Made by a program: the position numbers and the translations under genes. A stretch of 64,000 bases of DNA. Source: Pasteurella dagmatis (GTDB taxonomy: Bacteria > Pseudomonadota > Gammaproteobacteria > Enterobacterales > Pasteurellaceae). The stretch covers positions 1,054,001 to 1,118,000 of the forward strand of contig NZ_LT906448.1 in NCBI RefSeq assembly GCF_900186835.1, read 5' to 3'. The notes under the pieces were generated by a model. The model had not been told where the DNA came from and did not search any database. It worked only from the letters and a program-made list of their open reading frames with translations. Positions 43,732-54,235 of this stretch are shown piece after piece; the first letter of the stretch is position 1; each line of letters starts with the position of its first letter.

Positions 43732-44955
43732 TTATTCAGATAATAAACGGCGTAATAAACTACCATCTAATAATGCACGTTTAATTAATGCAAATGCACC
43801 AATAACATCTTCATTTTTTAACTCAGATGCAACTAAAGGAGTATCTTTTACAAATGCTGGTAACGCATGGCTTTCTAATGAACGCTGAATTGCCGCAAAT
43901 AAAATGTTTTTGGCTTGGGTAATTTCGCCCGAAATCACAATTTTTTCAGGGTTAAACATATTTACGCTCATTGCAAGTACACGCCCTATTTGCACACCTA
44001 CATGCTCAATTAATTCAATAGCAGCCGCATCTTGTTTATTACTCGCTTTGCAAATCGCTTCAATGTCATACTCATCTAAAGATAGCCATTTACTCTTATA
44101 ACCATCCTCGAGGAGATCATGCATTTTCTTTTCAATAGCAGTATTGCTCACAACTGTTTCTAAGCACCCTACATTACCACATAAGCAACGCTTACCCAAT
44201 GGATCTACCTGGATATGTCCAATTTCACCCACATTATTTTTATAACCGAGGAACACCTCGTGGTTAATGACGATTCCTGCTCCTACACCTCGATGAATAC
44301 GTAATAGCAAAGAGTCATAACAATCTTGTGTTACACCAAAATAGTGCTCTGCTAGCGCAAGACTTCTAACATCATGCCCTATGTAAGTTTGTAAATTAGA
44401 TAATTCTGAGATTTTGTGCGCAAGATCCCAAGGCTTTTCCAATGATAAATGTGGAATATGTTCAATCATATCTGTTTTTACGTCAACAAAACCTGGCACC
44501 GTAATACCAATCGCAATGAATTCACAACCACGCTTTTGGTTCTGTTCAATAAACAAAGATAAATGCGCTAATAAAAAAGTCTCAATAGATTCAACTGTTT
44601 GATTTTCTGGTAATTCTAAGACTTCTTTTTTCCACAATTTTGTAGATAAGTCCATAATCGCAAAAGTAGCATGCTTACGACCTAAACGGATTAGGATAGA
44701 ACGAAACGCTTTATGTTCAACAATAATTGAAGTTGCACGACGACCGCCAGTTGATTCTTGTTGTTCAACTTCTTTAATTAATCCACGTGCTAATAAATGA
44801 CGGGTGATTTTTGTTACACTCGCAGGTGCTAATTGACTAAACTCTGAAATCTGAATACGCGAAATAGGTCCTTGCTGATCGATCAGTTTATATACGACCG
44901 CACTATTCATTTGTTTCACTAAATCAACATTTGCAATTTGATGACTGTCTCGCAT
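43732..44955 (-). CDS. nagC: NagC-like ROK transcriptional regulator
   Basis: 407 residues. N-terminal winged helix with NVDLVKQMNSAVVYKLIDQQ and LAPASVTKITRHLLARGL, close to E. coli NagC rather than Mlc. The C-terminal ROK domain has HRGVGAGIVIN, GEIGHIQVDP and the zinc cluster CLCGNVGCLE. NagC represses amino-sugar catabolism genes and is released by GlcNAc-6-phosphate; nagK in this window supplies such a ligand. It is a single gene, AT-rich upstream region of 70 bases to hemA. Confidence 0.9.
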   Translation of the reverse strand: MRDSHQIANVDLVKQMNSAVVYKLIDQQGPISRIQISEFSQLAPASVTKITRHLLARGLIKEVEQQESTGGRRATSIIVEHKAFRSILIRLGRKHATFAIMDLSTKLWKKEVLELPENQTVESIETFLLAHLSLFIEQNQKRGCEFIAIGITVPGFVDVKTDMIEHIPHLSLEKPWDLAHKISELSNLQTYIGHDVRSLALAEHYFGVTQDCYDSLLLRIHRGVGAGIVINHEVFLGYKNNVGEIGHIQVDPLGKRCLCGNVGCLETVVSNTAIEKKMHDLLEDGYKSKWLSLDEYDIEAICKASNKQDAAAIELIEHVGVQIGRVLAMSVNMFNPEKIVISGEITQAKNILFAAIQRSLESHALPAFVKDTPLVASELKNEDVIGAFALIKRALLDGSLLRRLLSE

Positions 44956-45025
44956 ATTTGCTCCAATAAAAAATAATATGCTTATTCTAAAATGGATTAA
45001 AATAATTAGAAACCATTTTTAAAAA

Positions 45026-46336
45026 CTAATTGGATTTATCTTCATTATCTATAGTAGAAGAGAATAAAGCCAATCCTCCAGAATTCCCAGTTTTGACCAT
45101 TGTATTCATCACTTGGGTAGGGGAATGTAATAATTTATTCATCAACTTATAACTTAGCTCCTGTAATACTTTTTCAGCATTTTCACCTTGACGTAAACCT
45201 TGCAAGGATTTTTCTAAGAGCTCTTCTCGAATAATATCGGCATTTTCTCGATAGTTTCGAATTAAATTAGAAAATTGGTGCGTTTTCAACCATTCAAAAA
45301 AATCATCACATTCTTGTTGAATAATAGACTGTGCTTGTTGAGAAGCTTTTTCTCGTTCAGTTAAATTGCGTTGGATAATATGCTGTAAATCATCTACTGT
45401 ATAATGATAGACACTTTCAAGATTGGCAACACTTGAATCAATATCACGTGGAACAGCAATATCCACCAATAACATTGGTAAGCCACAACGTACTTTTTGT
45501 GCATTTTCTACCATCTGTTGAGCAATTAAAATATGTTGGCTACCCGTAGAACTAATTACGATATCCGCTTTATCCAAACCTTGCTGTAGATCGTCTAAGG
45601 ATAAAATTTGAATATGTTCAGATTGATCCAATTTCTCCACTAAATGCACTGCTCGCTCAAAAGTACGGTTAGCAATCATTAAATTTTGTACACCGTGACG
45701 CAACAAATGCCGTGCCACCAATTCAATAGTTTCACCTGCCCCCACTAACAGCACATTTAAAGTCTTTAATGAATCAAAAATTTGGCGGGCTAAATTGCAA
45801 GCAGCATAAGCAACAGATACCGCATTGCTACCAATATTGGTTTCGTTTCTGACACGCTTTGCGGTTGAAAATGTTTTTTGGAATAAGCGAGATAGCTCGC
45901 TCGAAATAGTATTTTGACAAGTTTTATAATATTCTTCGCTCATTTGGTAAGCTTGTTTTACTTGCCCTAAAATTTGTGGCTCACCGAGAATTAATGAGTC
46001 AAGTCCAGAAGCCACACTCATTAAATGTTGAACTGATGCTTGATTTTGTTTCACATATAAAAAATCTCGCAAAATGTCTAATTCCAATTGATGAATTTGA
46101 GCAAACCAGTGCAAACAATGCTCGACCCATTGTTCATTATCTTTAGGCGAAATATGTTTATTATGTAGATAAACTTCAGTTCGGTTACAGGTGGATAAAA
46201 TGACTACACTCTGTGCTAAATCAGAATGCTGAATTTGTTCTAACGCTAAAGTGCGCTTTTCTGCCGAAAACGCAGCTTTTTCTCGAACTTCAACGGAAGC
46301 TGTTTTATGATTGAGACCTAGTACTAAAATCGTCAT
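45026..46336 (-). CDS. hemA: Glutamyl-tRNA reductase
   Basis: 436 residues. First step of C5 tetrapyrrole synthesis: reduces glutamyl-tRNA to glutamate-1-semialdehyde. [17 protein letters not shown] at the N-terminus and STCNRTEVY with catalytic Cys50; NADPH site [16 protein letters not shown] near residue 190; long C-terminal dimerisation helix. Haemophilus species of the influenzae group need heme yet keep parts of the route in some species; an intact hemA is compatible with H. haemolyticus, H. parainfluenzae or similar, and is a point to check against the species assignment. Confidence 0.95.
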   Translation of the reverse strand: MTILVLGLNHKTASVEVREKAAFSAEKRTLALEQIQHSDLAQSVVILSTCNRTEVYLHNKHISPKDNEQWVEHCLHWFAQIHQLELDILRDFLYVKQNQASVQHLMSVASGLDSLILGEPQILGQVKQAYQMSEEYYKTCQNTISSELSRLFQKTFSTAKRVRNETNIGSNAVSVAYAACNLARQIFDSLKTLNVLLVGAGETIELVARHLLRHGVQNLMIANRTFERAVHLVEKLDQSEHIQILSLDDLQQGLDKADIVISSTGSQHILIAQQMVENAQKVRCGLPMLLVDIAVPRDIDSSVANLESVYHYTVDDLQHIIQRNLTEREKASQQAQSIIQQECDDFFEWLKTHQFSNLIRNYRENADIIREELLEKSLQGLRQGENAEKVLQELSYKLMNKLLHSPTQVMNTMVKTGNSGGLALFSSTIDNEDKSN

Positions 46337-46514
46337 AAATTTATCAAAAAGTACCGCACTTTTTCTACTTTCTCATATCTGAAAAAACAGAAAAGGAAGA
46401 AAATATCACTCGCCAACAACATTACAAAACTATAAAGATTATATTCTAATCAATAGTTATTTATTGTTCAAACCTATTGACAAAAATTGCTATCAAAATT
46501 TTTCTGAATGTTGA

Positions 46515-47216
46515 TTAAAAGTTATCTTTCGCTTTCCGTAAAGTAATAAATTCATCTAATGTCTTTGCACGTAAGAATGGGTTAATTTCTTTTTCAAGAG
46601 CTAAGGTTGTCGGCAAACTTGGCTGGTTGTTAGCACGCAAGTGCTTTACTTTTTCTTTATGCATAATCAAGATTTCATTGTGAACGAATACAGTCTCAGC
46701 AAATGCTAAATTACTTAACGTATATTCATGTGCGGGGCAAACTATCGTCTCATCAGGCAATTGCTTTAAGCATTGCAAACCCGTAAACATTTTTTCATAA
46801 TCTCCTGTAAATACTCGCCCACAGCCGGCCGAAAATAAACTATCACCACAGAATAAATGCCCATCTACAACATAACTTATATGTTGTTCCGTATGCCCTG
46901 CTGTTTCTATCACTTGAATATCGTAGTTTTTAGTTTTTAACTTGCCCGCTTGAATAATTTCTGTCGCACCTTTTTTGCTTGTTTCTTCGGGGCCAAATAC
47001 TTTAATATGTGGAAACACACGTTTGAACTCATTTACACCAGCCGTATGGTCATCATGGTGATGAGTTAATAGAACGGCTTCAACTCGTAATTGATTTTGC
47101 TGAATATAAGGTATTAATTGGGTAGTTTCTGGAATATCGATCACAATGACAGGAAAATCTGCTCGTCCATAGAGCCAAATATAGTTATCATTTAAAGCAG
47201 GAATAGACACTAACAT
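46515..47216 (-). CDS. gloB: Hydroxyacylglutathione hydrolase (glyoxalase II)
   Basis: 233 residues. Metallo-beta-lactamase fold with [12 protein letters not shown] (metal ligands at residues 52-57), [25 protein letters not shown] and [10 protein letters not shown]. It hydrolyses S-lactoylglutathione in methylglyoxal detoxification. Divergent from the methyltransferase gene with only about 22 bases between starts, so promoters must overlap the neighbouring coding ends. Confidence 0.95.
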   Translation of the reverse strand: MLVSIPALNDNYIWLYGRADFPVIVIDIPETTQLIPYIQQNQLRVEAVLLTHHHDDHTAGVNEFKRVFPHIKVFGPEETSKKGATEIIQAGKLKTKNYDIQVIETAGHTEQHISYVVDGHLFCGDSLFSAGCGRVFTGDYEKMFTGLQCLKQLPDETIVCPAHEYTLSNLAFAETVFVHNEILIMHKEKVKHLRANNQPSLPTTLALEKEINPFLRAKTLDEFITLRKAKDNF

Positions 47217-47238
47217 AACTTATCCTTTAAGGTTGATA

Positions 47239-47955
47239 ATGCGTTGGGATGCTAAATATACAAAAGCAATGACATTGCCAAATAGCTGGCAAGAATTACA
47301 TAATGGTGAGCACTATTGTAACGCACTTAGTGACTATTTTTATAATTGGTTTCCAAAAATTTTAGGCAATCAACTACTTAAACTTGGTGGACTCAGTGCA
47401 GAAATTCCTTGTGATTGCTTTTTAACACACCAAATCTTACTTTCTCCCAATATTAATGAACGTCTTTATACTTTTAGCAAGCAAAAAAATACAAGCGTCA
47501 TCCAAGCTAATATGACAGACTTGCCTTTCGTAGAAAATTCAGTCAATGGTGTTGTCCTTGCTAATATATTACATTTTAGCCAAGATCCGCATCAAATTCT
47601 GCGTGAAGTTGAGCGTGTTTTAACTGAAGATGGTTATCTCTTTCTCTCTCTCTTTAACCCGTTTAGCTCTTTGTTATTTAAACGACACTTAAATAGCTCT
47701 AAACAGCCAACACTGCCACTTCGTCATTATTTACCGTGGCGAGTATTAGACTGGTTGTCATTATTAAATTTTGAAATTTTAGATCAACAACAATTGGGAC
47801 ATTGTGAAAAAACAAAGTTCTTTCCCCATCTGATCGCAATCGTTGCACGTAAACGAGTTTATCCTCTCACTCTGAATCCCCAAAAAGTGCGGTTCAAAAA
47901 TCAAGAGGTTTTTGAACCAGTGAGTGCTTTCAAAGAACAATTATTGCGTAAATAA
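47239..47955 (+). CDS. SAM-dependent methyltransferase (class I-like)
   Basis: 238 residues from the ATG after AAGGTTGATA. A Methyltransf_11-type core is seen: QANMTDLPFVENSVNGVVLANILHF then ILREVERVLTEDGYLFLSLFNP. The usual glycine-rich SAM loop is weak (GGLSAEIPCD), so activity is less certain. E. coli has a similar gene (yafS) divergent from gloB, which fits this layout. Substrate unknown. Confidence 0.8.
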   Translation: MRWDAKYTKAMTLPNSWQELHNGEHYCNALSDYFYNWFPKILGNQLLKLGGLSAEIPCDCFLTHQILLSPNINERLYTFSKQKNTSVIQANMTDLPFVENSVNGVVLANILHFSQDPHQILREVERVLTEDGYLFLSLFNPFSSLLFKRHLNSSKQPTLPLRHYLPWRVLDWLSLLNFEILDQQQLGHCEKTKFFPHLIAIVARKRVYPLTLNPQKVRFKNQEVFEPVSAFKEQLLRK

Positions 47956-48035
47956 AGGTAATAGGGCTTGCAGCAAGGTATAAACTCACCTATCATGCCG
48001 AACTTTTGTAATAATATGAAAAGATGAGAAGAATT

Positions 48036-49796
48036 ATGTCTGAACAAACATTTATTTTAGGTAAAGATGCCGCACTTGAAGATACTATTAATAAATTTCA
48101 ACAAAAATTAACCGCACTTGGCTTTAATATTGAAGAGGCTTCATGGTTAAATCCTGTTCCTAACGTTTGGTCAGTACATATTCGAGATAAAGATTGCCCA
48201 CAATGTTTTACTAACGGTAAAGGTGCAAGTAAAAAAGCAGCATTAGCCTCTGCGCTAGGTGAATATTTTGAGCGTCTTTCAACTAACTATTTCTTTGCTG
48301 ATTTTTATTTAGGTCAAACAATTGCAAATGGTGATTTCGTCCATTATCCAAGTGAAAAATGGTTCCCGATTGAAGATGAAGCACTACTCCCTTCCGGTAT
48401 TCTAGATAAAGTATTACTTGATTATTACGATCCAAATCAAGAACTTACACCAGAATTATTAGTGGATCTTCAATCAAGTAATTACGAACGCGGAATTGTA
48501 GCAATGCCTTATGTTCGCCAGTCTGATCAATCCACTGTTTATATTCCACAAAGCATCATCGCAAACTTATATGTCTCAAATGGAATGTCTGCGGGTAATA
48601 GTAAATTTGAAGCACGTGTCCAAGGGCTATCAGAAGTTTTTGAACGCTACATTAAAAACAAAATTATTGCGGAAACAATCAGTCTACCTCTAATTCCAAA
48701 AGAGGTAATGGACCGTTTCCCAAGTATCCAAGCCTCTATCCACAAACTCGAAGAAGAAGGTTTCCCAATTCTTGCCTATGATGCATCATTAGGTGGGAAA
48801 TACCCCGTTATTTGTGTAATTTTATTAAATCCAAGCAATGGTACTTGCTTTGCTTCTTTCGGTGCACATCCAAACTTTCATGTAGCTTTGGAAAGAACAG
48901 TAACTGAGCTATTACAAGGTCGTAGCTTAAAAGATCTCGATGTGTTTACTCCGCCCTCTTTCAATAATGATGATGTAGCAGATCATGCGAACTTAGAAAC
49001 TCATTTTATTGATTCAAGCGGTTTAATCTCGTGGGATCTTTTCAAACAGAATGCGGATTATCCATTCGCTGACTGGGATTTTTCAGGCACAACCGAAGAC
49101 GAATATAATAACTTAATGGCAATTTTCCAAGCGGAACAAAAAGAAGTATATATTATGGATTATACACACTTAGATGTATATGCTTGTCGAATTATTGTCC
49201 CGGGTATATCAGATATTTATCCTGCTGATGACCTTATTTATGCGAATAATAATATGGGAATGGAATGGCGTGAAATCTTACTGGATCTGCCACATTTCCA
49301 CCATACCCAAGATACTTACCAAGAATTACTTGATGAACTTGATTCTCAAGGCATTGATGATGCAACTCGTGTACGTGAATTTATTGGTATCGTTGCACCA
49401 CCCAAATCCGGTTGGAGCACCTTGCGTGTCGGTGAATTGAAATCAATGTTACATCTAGCCGTGGGTAATCTAGAATCGGCACTTGATTGGGCGAATTGGA
49501 CATTGAATATGAACAGCTCAGTCTTTACCTCTGAACGTGCTAACTATTATCGTTGCTTAATTAACAGTATTGAATTGTTCCTAGATAATCAACGTCAACC
49601 CGAGCAATATCGTATGGTATTCGAAAAAATGTACGGCGAAAGTACTGTTAGTTTTGTGTGGGAAGCTATTCAAGGAGGCAATCCGTTCTACGATTTGATT
49701 GCAGATGATGAACATCTACAACAATTCCAAGCCCATCAAAAATTGCTTCAAGCTTACGAAAAATTGCAAAACGCAAAACGTGAAAACTGGAAATAA
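48036..49796 (+). CDS. ycaO: YcaO-domain protein (RimO/ribosomal S12 methylthiotransferase accessory)
   Basis: 586 residues from MSEQTFILGKDAALED; an in-frame Met four codons earlier is less likely. YcaO ATP-binding core: NGKGASKKAALASALGEYFERL and SAGNSKFEARVQGLSEVFERYIKNK, followed by a C-terminal TPR-like part with the Pro-less end of the enterobacterial type. In E. coli it influences beta-methylthiolation of ribosomal protein S12. No precursor peptide gene is near, so it is not a bacteriocin cyclodehydratase. Confidence 0.9.
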   Translation: MSEQTFILGKDAALEDTINKFQQKLTALGFNIEEASWLNPVPNVWSVHIRDKDCPQCFTNGKGASKKAALASALGEYFERLSTNYFFADFYLGQTIANGDFVHYPSEKWFPIEDEALLPSGILDKVLLDYYDPNQELTPELLVDLQSSNYERGIVAMPYVRQSDQSTVYIPQSIIANLYVSNGMSAGNSKFEARVQGLSEVFERYIKNKIIAETISLPLIPKEVMDRFPSIQASIHKLEEEGFPILAYDASLGGKYPVICVILLNPSNGTCFASFGAHPNFHVALERTVTELLQGRSLKDLDVFTPPSFNNDDVADHANLETHFIDSSGLISWDLFKQNADYPFADWDFSGTTEDEYNNLMAIFQAEQKEVYIMDYTHLDVYACRIIVPGISDIYPADDLIYANNNMGMEWREILLDLPHFHHTQDTYQELLDELDSQGIDDATRVREFIGIVAPPKSGWSTLRVGELKSMLHLAVGNLESALDWANWTLNMNSSVFTSERANYYRCLINSIELFLDNQRQPEQYRMVFEKMYGESTVSFVWEAIQGGNPFYDLIADDEHLQQFQAHQKLLQAYEKLQNAKRENWK

Positions 49797-49807
49797 TTCA
49801 TTATTTT

Positions 49808-49834
49808 AGGATGTCAAACTTGACATCCTTTTTT
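49808..49834 (+). terminator. Terminator after ycaO
   Basis: AGGATGTCAA and TTGACATCCT pair with a two-base loop and are followed by six T. Confidence 0.85.
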
Positions 49835-49918
49835 ATACTTGTGATCTAGTGCAAAGAAATATTTCTTGTTTTATGTTAGATTATTACTATCTATCCATCC
49901 GTCATAAGGAGTAATTAT

Positions 49919-50338
49919 ATGCAAAATTGGACACCTGAAATGTGGCAATCTGCTGGTATTGGCCTACTCGTTGGCTTAATCATTGGCTATTTTTTCCTCC
50001 GTTTCACTAAAGACTCAGTGAAAAAACAAGTAAAAACAGAAACTGAACTACAAAAAGTCAAAAATCAATTAGATAGTCAAAAAGAGCAGCTTGAAAAACA
50101 TTTTGCTGAAAGTGCAGATTTACTAAAAAATATCGCACAAGACTATCAAAAGCTCTATAAGCATCTTGCAACTTCATCTACAACACTATTACCTGAATTA
50201 ACAAATAAACCCTTATTTTCAGAAAACTTAATTACGGATGAAAGTGCGGTAAAAAAACTAGAAGAAACTGATGGACAGCCAAGAGACTATTCTGAAGGAT
50301 CATCGGGTTTATTAAAAGGTGAAAAGATTAATCGCTAA
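49919..50338 (+). CDS. zapG: ZapG/YhcB-like (DUF1043) cell-envelope protein
   Basis: 139 residues. One N-terminal membrane segment (SAGIGLLVGLIIGYFFLRF), then a Lys/Gln/Glu-rich coiled coil (about residues 35-90) and a low-complexity tail. YhcB/ZapG proteins link cell-wall growth and division at the inner membrane. AAGGAG lies upstream of the ATG. The tail is followed by its own terminator; the tad operon then begins on the other strand's far end, so this gene marks one chromosomal flank of the tad locus. Confidence 0.9.
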   Translation: MQNWTPEMWQSAGIGLLVGLIIGYFFLRFTKDSVKKQVKTETELQKVKNQLDSQKEQLEKHFAESADLLKNIAQDYQKLYKHLATSSTTLLPELTNKPLFSENLITDESAVKKLEETDGQPRDYSEGSSGLLKGEKINR

Positions 50339-50381
50339 TTAAAATTGAAAATTGCTCAAAGTAACAATGATAACCCCAAAC

Positions 50382-50411
50382 AAAAAGCTCAGTGAAATCT
50401 GAGCTTTTTTA
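50382..50411 (+). terminator. Terminator after zapG
   Basis: AAAAGCTCAG and CTGAGCTTTT pair around a six-base loop, followed by T residues. Confidence 0.85.
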
Positions 50412-50550
50412 TTAATATAGTACTTCTCTAAGTAGTTAGTTTTATTACTCTCTCACATTAAATTATCTTGTCTACGTTCATCATCTTTTACCAATACTTC
50501 ACAGCCTCTTAGTAATAAAATTCACTGCTGATTATCTATATAAAATTAAC

Positions 50551-50585
50551 AAAAAAGAAAAGCCTCTTATATCTAAGAGGCTTTT
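50551..50585 (-). terminator. Terminator of the tad operon
   Basis: AAAAGCCTCTTA and its complement pair with a four-base loop; on the minus strand it is followed by a T-rich run. It lies about 20 bases after the tadG stop. Confidence 0.85.
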
Positions 50586-50606
50586 GAACTATGAATAACT
50601 TTCTTA

Positions 50607-52331
50607 TTAGAATGTTGGTTTCTTAATTGAAGAACGCCCCACTTCTTCTTCGAAGCTTAAAATTTGCTTAAATGCATCTAACAATGCTTCTTTACTACTT
50701 GGTTCGTAATAATTATTTTCACCTACACATTTTTGCCACGCTGCTTTTTGTTCTGGTGGTGGTTGGAAACCAAAGGCTGCAAACGCAATCTTAGTCGGTA
50801 ATGTATTAAATTTTGGATCTTGTAAAGAATCTGCTTTCTTACGAATGTTATCACATAAACCAGCATTTAATAAAGTGGTCAAGGTATCAAAAGTAGGGCG
50901 ATTGTCCTCACCATCCGAAAGCACCATTAAAATACGCTGTGTATTTGTTCCCAATTTAGCTGGTTGTGCTTCAGGAACTGTATTCTTATCCATCAACAAA
51001 TTTGCGCCAATGATAAAACCTGATGATGCTGCAGTACTTCCTGTAGGTTTAATTTTAGATAGAGCCTCTGCAACCTTAGGTTTGGATTTAGTAAACCATG
51101 CCTGACTCGTCTCAACTCCTTCGTTACCACCTAAACAATGATCTGGGTTATTGTAAGTCAACTTATAATCATTTACTCGATTGCCATCAAAATTCTCAAC
51201 TTGTTTAATTGTCTTATCTACATCAAGTACATCTTCGAAAATAAGCTTCATTGAAGTTGATAAATGACGGTCATTTAGAGCTGTACGCAAGGCATCCTCT
51301 GGGTTTCCTTTTATCAAACAAGCATTCACTGGACGTGGATTACCACGATCATCTAACACATTTGTATCTTTACAATCCCATGGACTACCTCTGTAATTAA
51401 AAGAATCTAACTGCCAATAGGCGACTCTAAAATCATGTACACCCGATTTTAAATAATAAGGCATCACACAACTATTCTTATCACCACGTTGTCTTGTTCC
51501 TCCTGCAAAAGCAGCAAAACCCATACGATTATATGGACTAGCATCTTCCGACAATTTAGTTGGGAATAAAATATTTTGGATATCAGATACAACAGATCTT
51601 AAAATATCAATCTTACGATTTGGATATTGAGCATTCTCGTTATTTTTTAAATCCCATAACATTGATCCAGAAAAATCAGATACCAACATCAAATCTACAG
51701 GAATTACAATCGCTTTTTCTTTAACTGCGTAAGAAATACCGGAGTTAATAGGTAAGCGACCGTTTTTTGTATGTGTTTTCACTAAATCAGCACTTAATGG
51801 AATCCAAAACTCTCTATTCACACTACCTTGAACATAACAGGTAACTGGTTTACGACGTGAATACTGATTCTTAGGATTAATCAGATCTAACTCTTCGCAC
51901 TTATAATCAAATGGCTGATCAATCGTAACAGGTAAATGATTATCTTTTTGAGCTTTATTTTCTGAACGTAAATACATCTTAGCTAATCCTTGGATTAACT
52001 CCTGATTACGTTTATCTTTTTGCGCACTTAGTTTATCACCAGAAAATTTGCTAAGCTCCTCTTTTGATACACTCTGCTTTGTTACATCATCATGCATAGG
52101 ATTTTTTCGATAAGCATTATTTTCCGCTACCAATAATAATGCTGCTTGATCTGTTGCTTGAGCTAGACGTACTTTATCTAAAATAATACCTGTGCCATCT
52201 ACAGTAAAAGCAATCAATACTAGTAAAGGAAAGCTTAGTAGTGCTGTCATTACAGCATACACACCTTTTTCCTCTTGATAAAAGTCTTTAAGTTTTTGAA
52301 AACAACGCGTTGACCAATAAAAATTTTTCAT
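50607..52331 (-). CDS. tadG: TadG-like pilus-assembly protein with von Willebrand A domain
   Basis: 574 residues from MKNFYWSTRCFQ; the good ribosome site GAGGGG supports this start over one ten codons upstream. One N-terminal membrane segment of TadE/TadG type (GVYAVMTALLSFPLLVLIAF). A vWA-like domain has the MIDAS DFSGS motif (VDLMLVSDFSGSML, about residue 215) and RILMVLSDGEDNRP near residue 470, with a long Cys-bearing insertion between. Envelope protein of the Flp pilus system, last gene of the operon. Confidence 0.9.
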   Translation of the reverse strand: MKNFYWSTRCFQKLKDFYQEEKGVYAVMTALLSFPLLVLIAFTVDGTGIILDKVRLAQATDQAALLLVAENNAYRKNPMHDDVTKQSVSKEELSKFSGDKLSAQKDKRNQELIQGLAKMYLRSENKAQKDNHLPVTIDQPFDYKCEELDLINPKNQYSRRKPVTCYVQGSVNREFWIPLSADLVKTHTKNGRLPINSGISYAVKEKAIVIPVDLMLVSDFSGSMLWDLKNNENAQYPNRKIDILRSVVSDIQNILFPTKLSEDASPYNRMGFAAFAGGTRQRGDKNSCVMPYYLKSGVHDFRVAYWQLDSFNYRGSPWDCKDTNVLDDRGNPRPVNACLIKGNPEDALRTALNDRHLSTSMKLIFEDVLDVDKTIKQVENFDGNRVNDYKLTYNNPDHCLGGNEGVETSQAWFTKSKPKVAEALSKIKPTGSTAASSGFIIGANLLMDKNTVPEAQPAKLGTNTQRILMVLSDGEDNRPTFDTLTTLLNAGLCDNIRKKADSLQDPKFNTLPTKIAFAAFGFQPPPEQKAAWQKCVGENNYYEPSSKEALLDAFKQILSFEEEVGRSSIKKPTF

Positions 52332-52350
52332 AAAAATCCCCTCAAGATTA

Positions 52351-52917
52351 TTACCTTGCAACAGACATTGAGGAAGAACGTAGCCACCCTAATGAATGAG
52401 ATGATTTATCCAATAAAATTGCCTTAAAGAAACTATGTGTTTCTACACACAATGTGACTTGATAAAGTGGTATTTTTCTTTCATTATTAATTTCTGATTT
52501 CGGTGATAAATAAGATACAGTGTCTAATTTTCTATATGGTACACACTGATTTTCAGGTGTCGCTGGCAATGTCATTTGCTCATTTTGATCCCAATACTCT
52601 AAAACTATTTTTAAAGGTTTTGAGCTATTTTTATCACCAAATACAAGTTGCTTAGCTAATTGCTCATACTGTTTATAGTCCTCATTCGTAATTTTATAAT
52701 TACGATCATAAAGTTGAGTACGTTCACGTAAAATATTGACTAATGAGTAAGATGCATTATCTAATTTGCCTGTCGTTGAACGCAAAATAACTAAATCAGC
52801 TAAAAAAGCAAAAATAAATGTTAGAAAAATCAACATAAATACAAACTCAATTGTCACTGAGCCTAATTTATTTTTATGAAATCCTAGTATACTAGAACGA
52901 AAATTTTGAGCGTTCAT
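52351..52917 (-). CDS. tadF: TadF-like pseudopilin
   Basis: 188 residues from MNAQNFRSSILGFHKN. The segment NKLGSVTIEFVFMLIFLTFIF has a prepilin-type cleavage site (G-SVTIEF), so it should be processed by TadV like TadE. The mature part is periplasmic with two Cys (ENQCVPYRK, VTLCVETH). It starts within the last codons of tadE (26-base overlap), which implies coupling. Confidence 0.88.
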   Translation of the reverse strand: MNAQNFRSSILGFHKNKLGSVTIEFVFMLIFLTFIFAFLADLVILRSTTGKLDNASYSLVNILRERTQLYDRNYKITNEDYKQYEQLAKQLVFGDKNSSKPLKIVLEYWDQNEQMTLPATPENQCVPYRKLDTVSYLSPKSEINNERKIPLYQVTLCVETHSFFKAILLDKSSHSLGWLRSSSMSVAR

Positions 52918-53446
52918 ATTCTTGTACCACAACAAATTCACGATTAAGGATTGATTCAGACCAAGATTTAGGAATAAAAGGTAACGGGTTAACAAAATTA
53001 TACTCATATTTTAAAGTATAATGTGCTAAGGTAGCATTCTGACCATTTGGTGAAATCATTTCTCCGTTTGGACCTTTCTGAGGTTGTCTAAATTGCCCAT
53101 TTAATAAAGCACTGACACATTTTTTCTCATCAGCACAATCTACATATTGAACCTTAACTTCAAATTTGTTCTTCTCTAGTTGAGCTAGATATCCCATAGT
53201 AGAACTATCTTGTAATCTTTTTTGTTCGAGTAGAGCCTTCTCAAAAATCTCAGCATAATTATGTGTACCACTATCATTATTCTTAGCAATACGAACACTT
53301 TCTGCAATCGCAAGATCCCAATAAGTAGTAGAAATAGCTAAACGACAAAATTCAAAAATTAACATAACAACAAAAAAGTAGATAGCAACAGTTAACCCAA
53401 ATTCAACTGTTGATACCCCTTTATTATTTGATATAAAACATTTCAT
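52892..53446 (-). CDS. tadE: TadE-like pseudopilin
   Basis: 184 residues. SNNKGVSTVEFGLTVAIYFF contains the prepilin peptidase site G-VSTVEF and the hydrophobic pilin helix. The soluble part has paired Cys (VDCADEKKC). Minor pilin-like component needed for Flp pilus assembly. Located between tadD and tadF in the usual order. Confidence 0.92.
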   Translation of the reverse strand: MKCFISNNKGVSTVEFGLTVAIYFFVVMLIFEFCRLAISTTYWDLAIAESVRIAKNNDSGTHNYAEIFEKALLEQKRLQDSSTMGYLAQLEKNKFEVKVQYVDCADEKKCVSALLNGQFRQPQKGPNGEMISPNGQNATLAHYTLKYEYNFVNPLPFIPKSWSESILNREFVVVQEYERSKFSF

Positions 53447-53458
53447 ATCAAAACCTTC

Positions 53459-54235
53459 TTATTTACGAACCGCACTTGATGCCCGCTCAGTTTTTTTCAA
53501 CGCATTAATCAAATCATCAGGAGATGAATTTAAGCGTTCTTTTACAATAATATCTTTTGCATAATCTAGCTCATTACTTTTAACTAATGCAAAAACTAAA
53601 TTATGAACTAAACGAGGTTCTTTTATTCCGTTTAAATACTGTGGTAATAATAACTGTACAGCATTACGATAATCACCATTAAGAATATAGATCATTCCAA
53701 GATTATTGACTGCAACTACATCATTAATAAAAAATGATCTTGCTTTATTTATATCAGCTTCTGCATTCTGTAAATTACCTAATTGAGCATAAGCGATACC
53801 ACGTAAATTATATATTTCACCATTTTTAGGTGACTTATTTAAAATAGCAGTTGCAACAGACACTGCATCTTTATACATTGCCCGCTGAATTAAGTTCTTA
53901 ACTTGCAAAGTACGTGCAAAATCATTTACTTGTTTTTGACCAGTTAATAATGGTTCTAAATATAATAAAGAAGAAGAACTATCGCCTTTTGCGTAATAAA
54001 CCTCAGCTAATTTATAGCGTATCATTTCATCTTCTCGAGTTTTTAATACATCTCTATAAAGAGAAATTAATGCACTATAATTTCTAGTACTTTCATAAAG
54101 ACTTTCTTTAGCACTAATAGATTGATCAGAAAATTGCTCCTGATTTTTATCCTTTTTTAAAGATAAGCTAGAACAAGCAGAAATTGTCATAGCTAAGCTG
54201 CATAGTAAAATATTTTTAGTTACTTTAGAAAACAT
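53459..54235 (-). CDS. tadD: TadD-like TPR lipoprotein
   Basis: 258 residues. Lipoprotein signal MFSKVTKNILLCSLAMTISAC with Cys21. Five or so TPR-like helical repeats follow (AEVYYAKGDSSSSLLYLEPL, GEIYNLRGIAYAQLGNLQNAE, VVAVNNLGMIYILNGDYRNAV). It probably acts like PilF/PilW in secretin or pilus assembly. Overlaps tadC by eleven bases. Confidence 0.92.
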   Translation of the reverse strand: MFSKVTKNILLCSLAMTISACSSLSLKKDKNQEQFSDQSISAKESLYESTRNYSALISLYRDVLKTREDEMIRYKLAEVYYAKGDSSSSLLYLEPLLTGQKQVNDFARTLQVKNLIQRAMYKDAVSVATAILNKSPKNGEIYNLRGIAYAQLGNLQNAEADINKARSFFINDVVAVNNLGMIYILNGDYRNAVQLLLPQYLNGIKEPRLVHNLVFALVKSNELDYAKDIIVKERLNSSPDDLINALKKTERASSAVRK

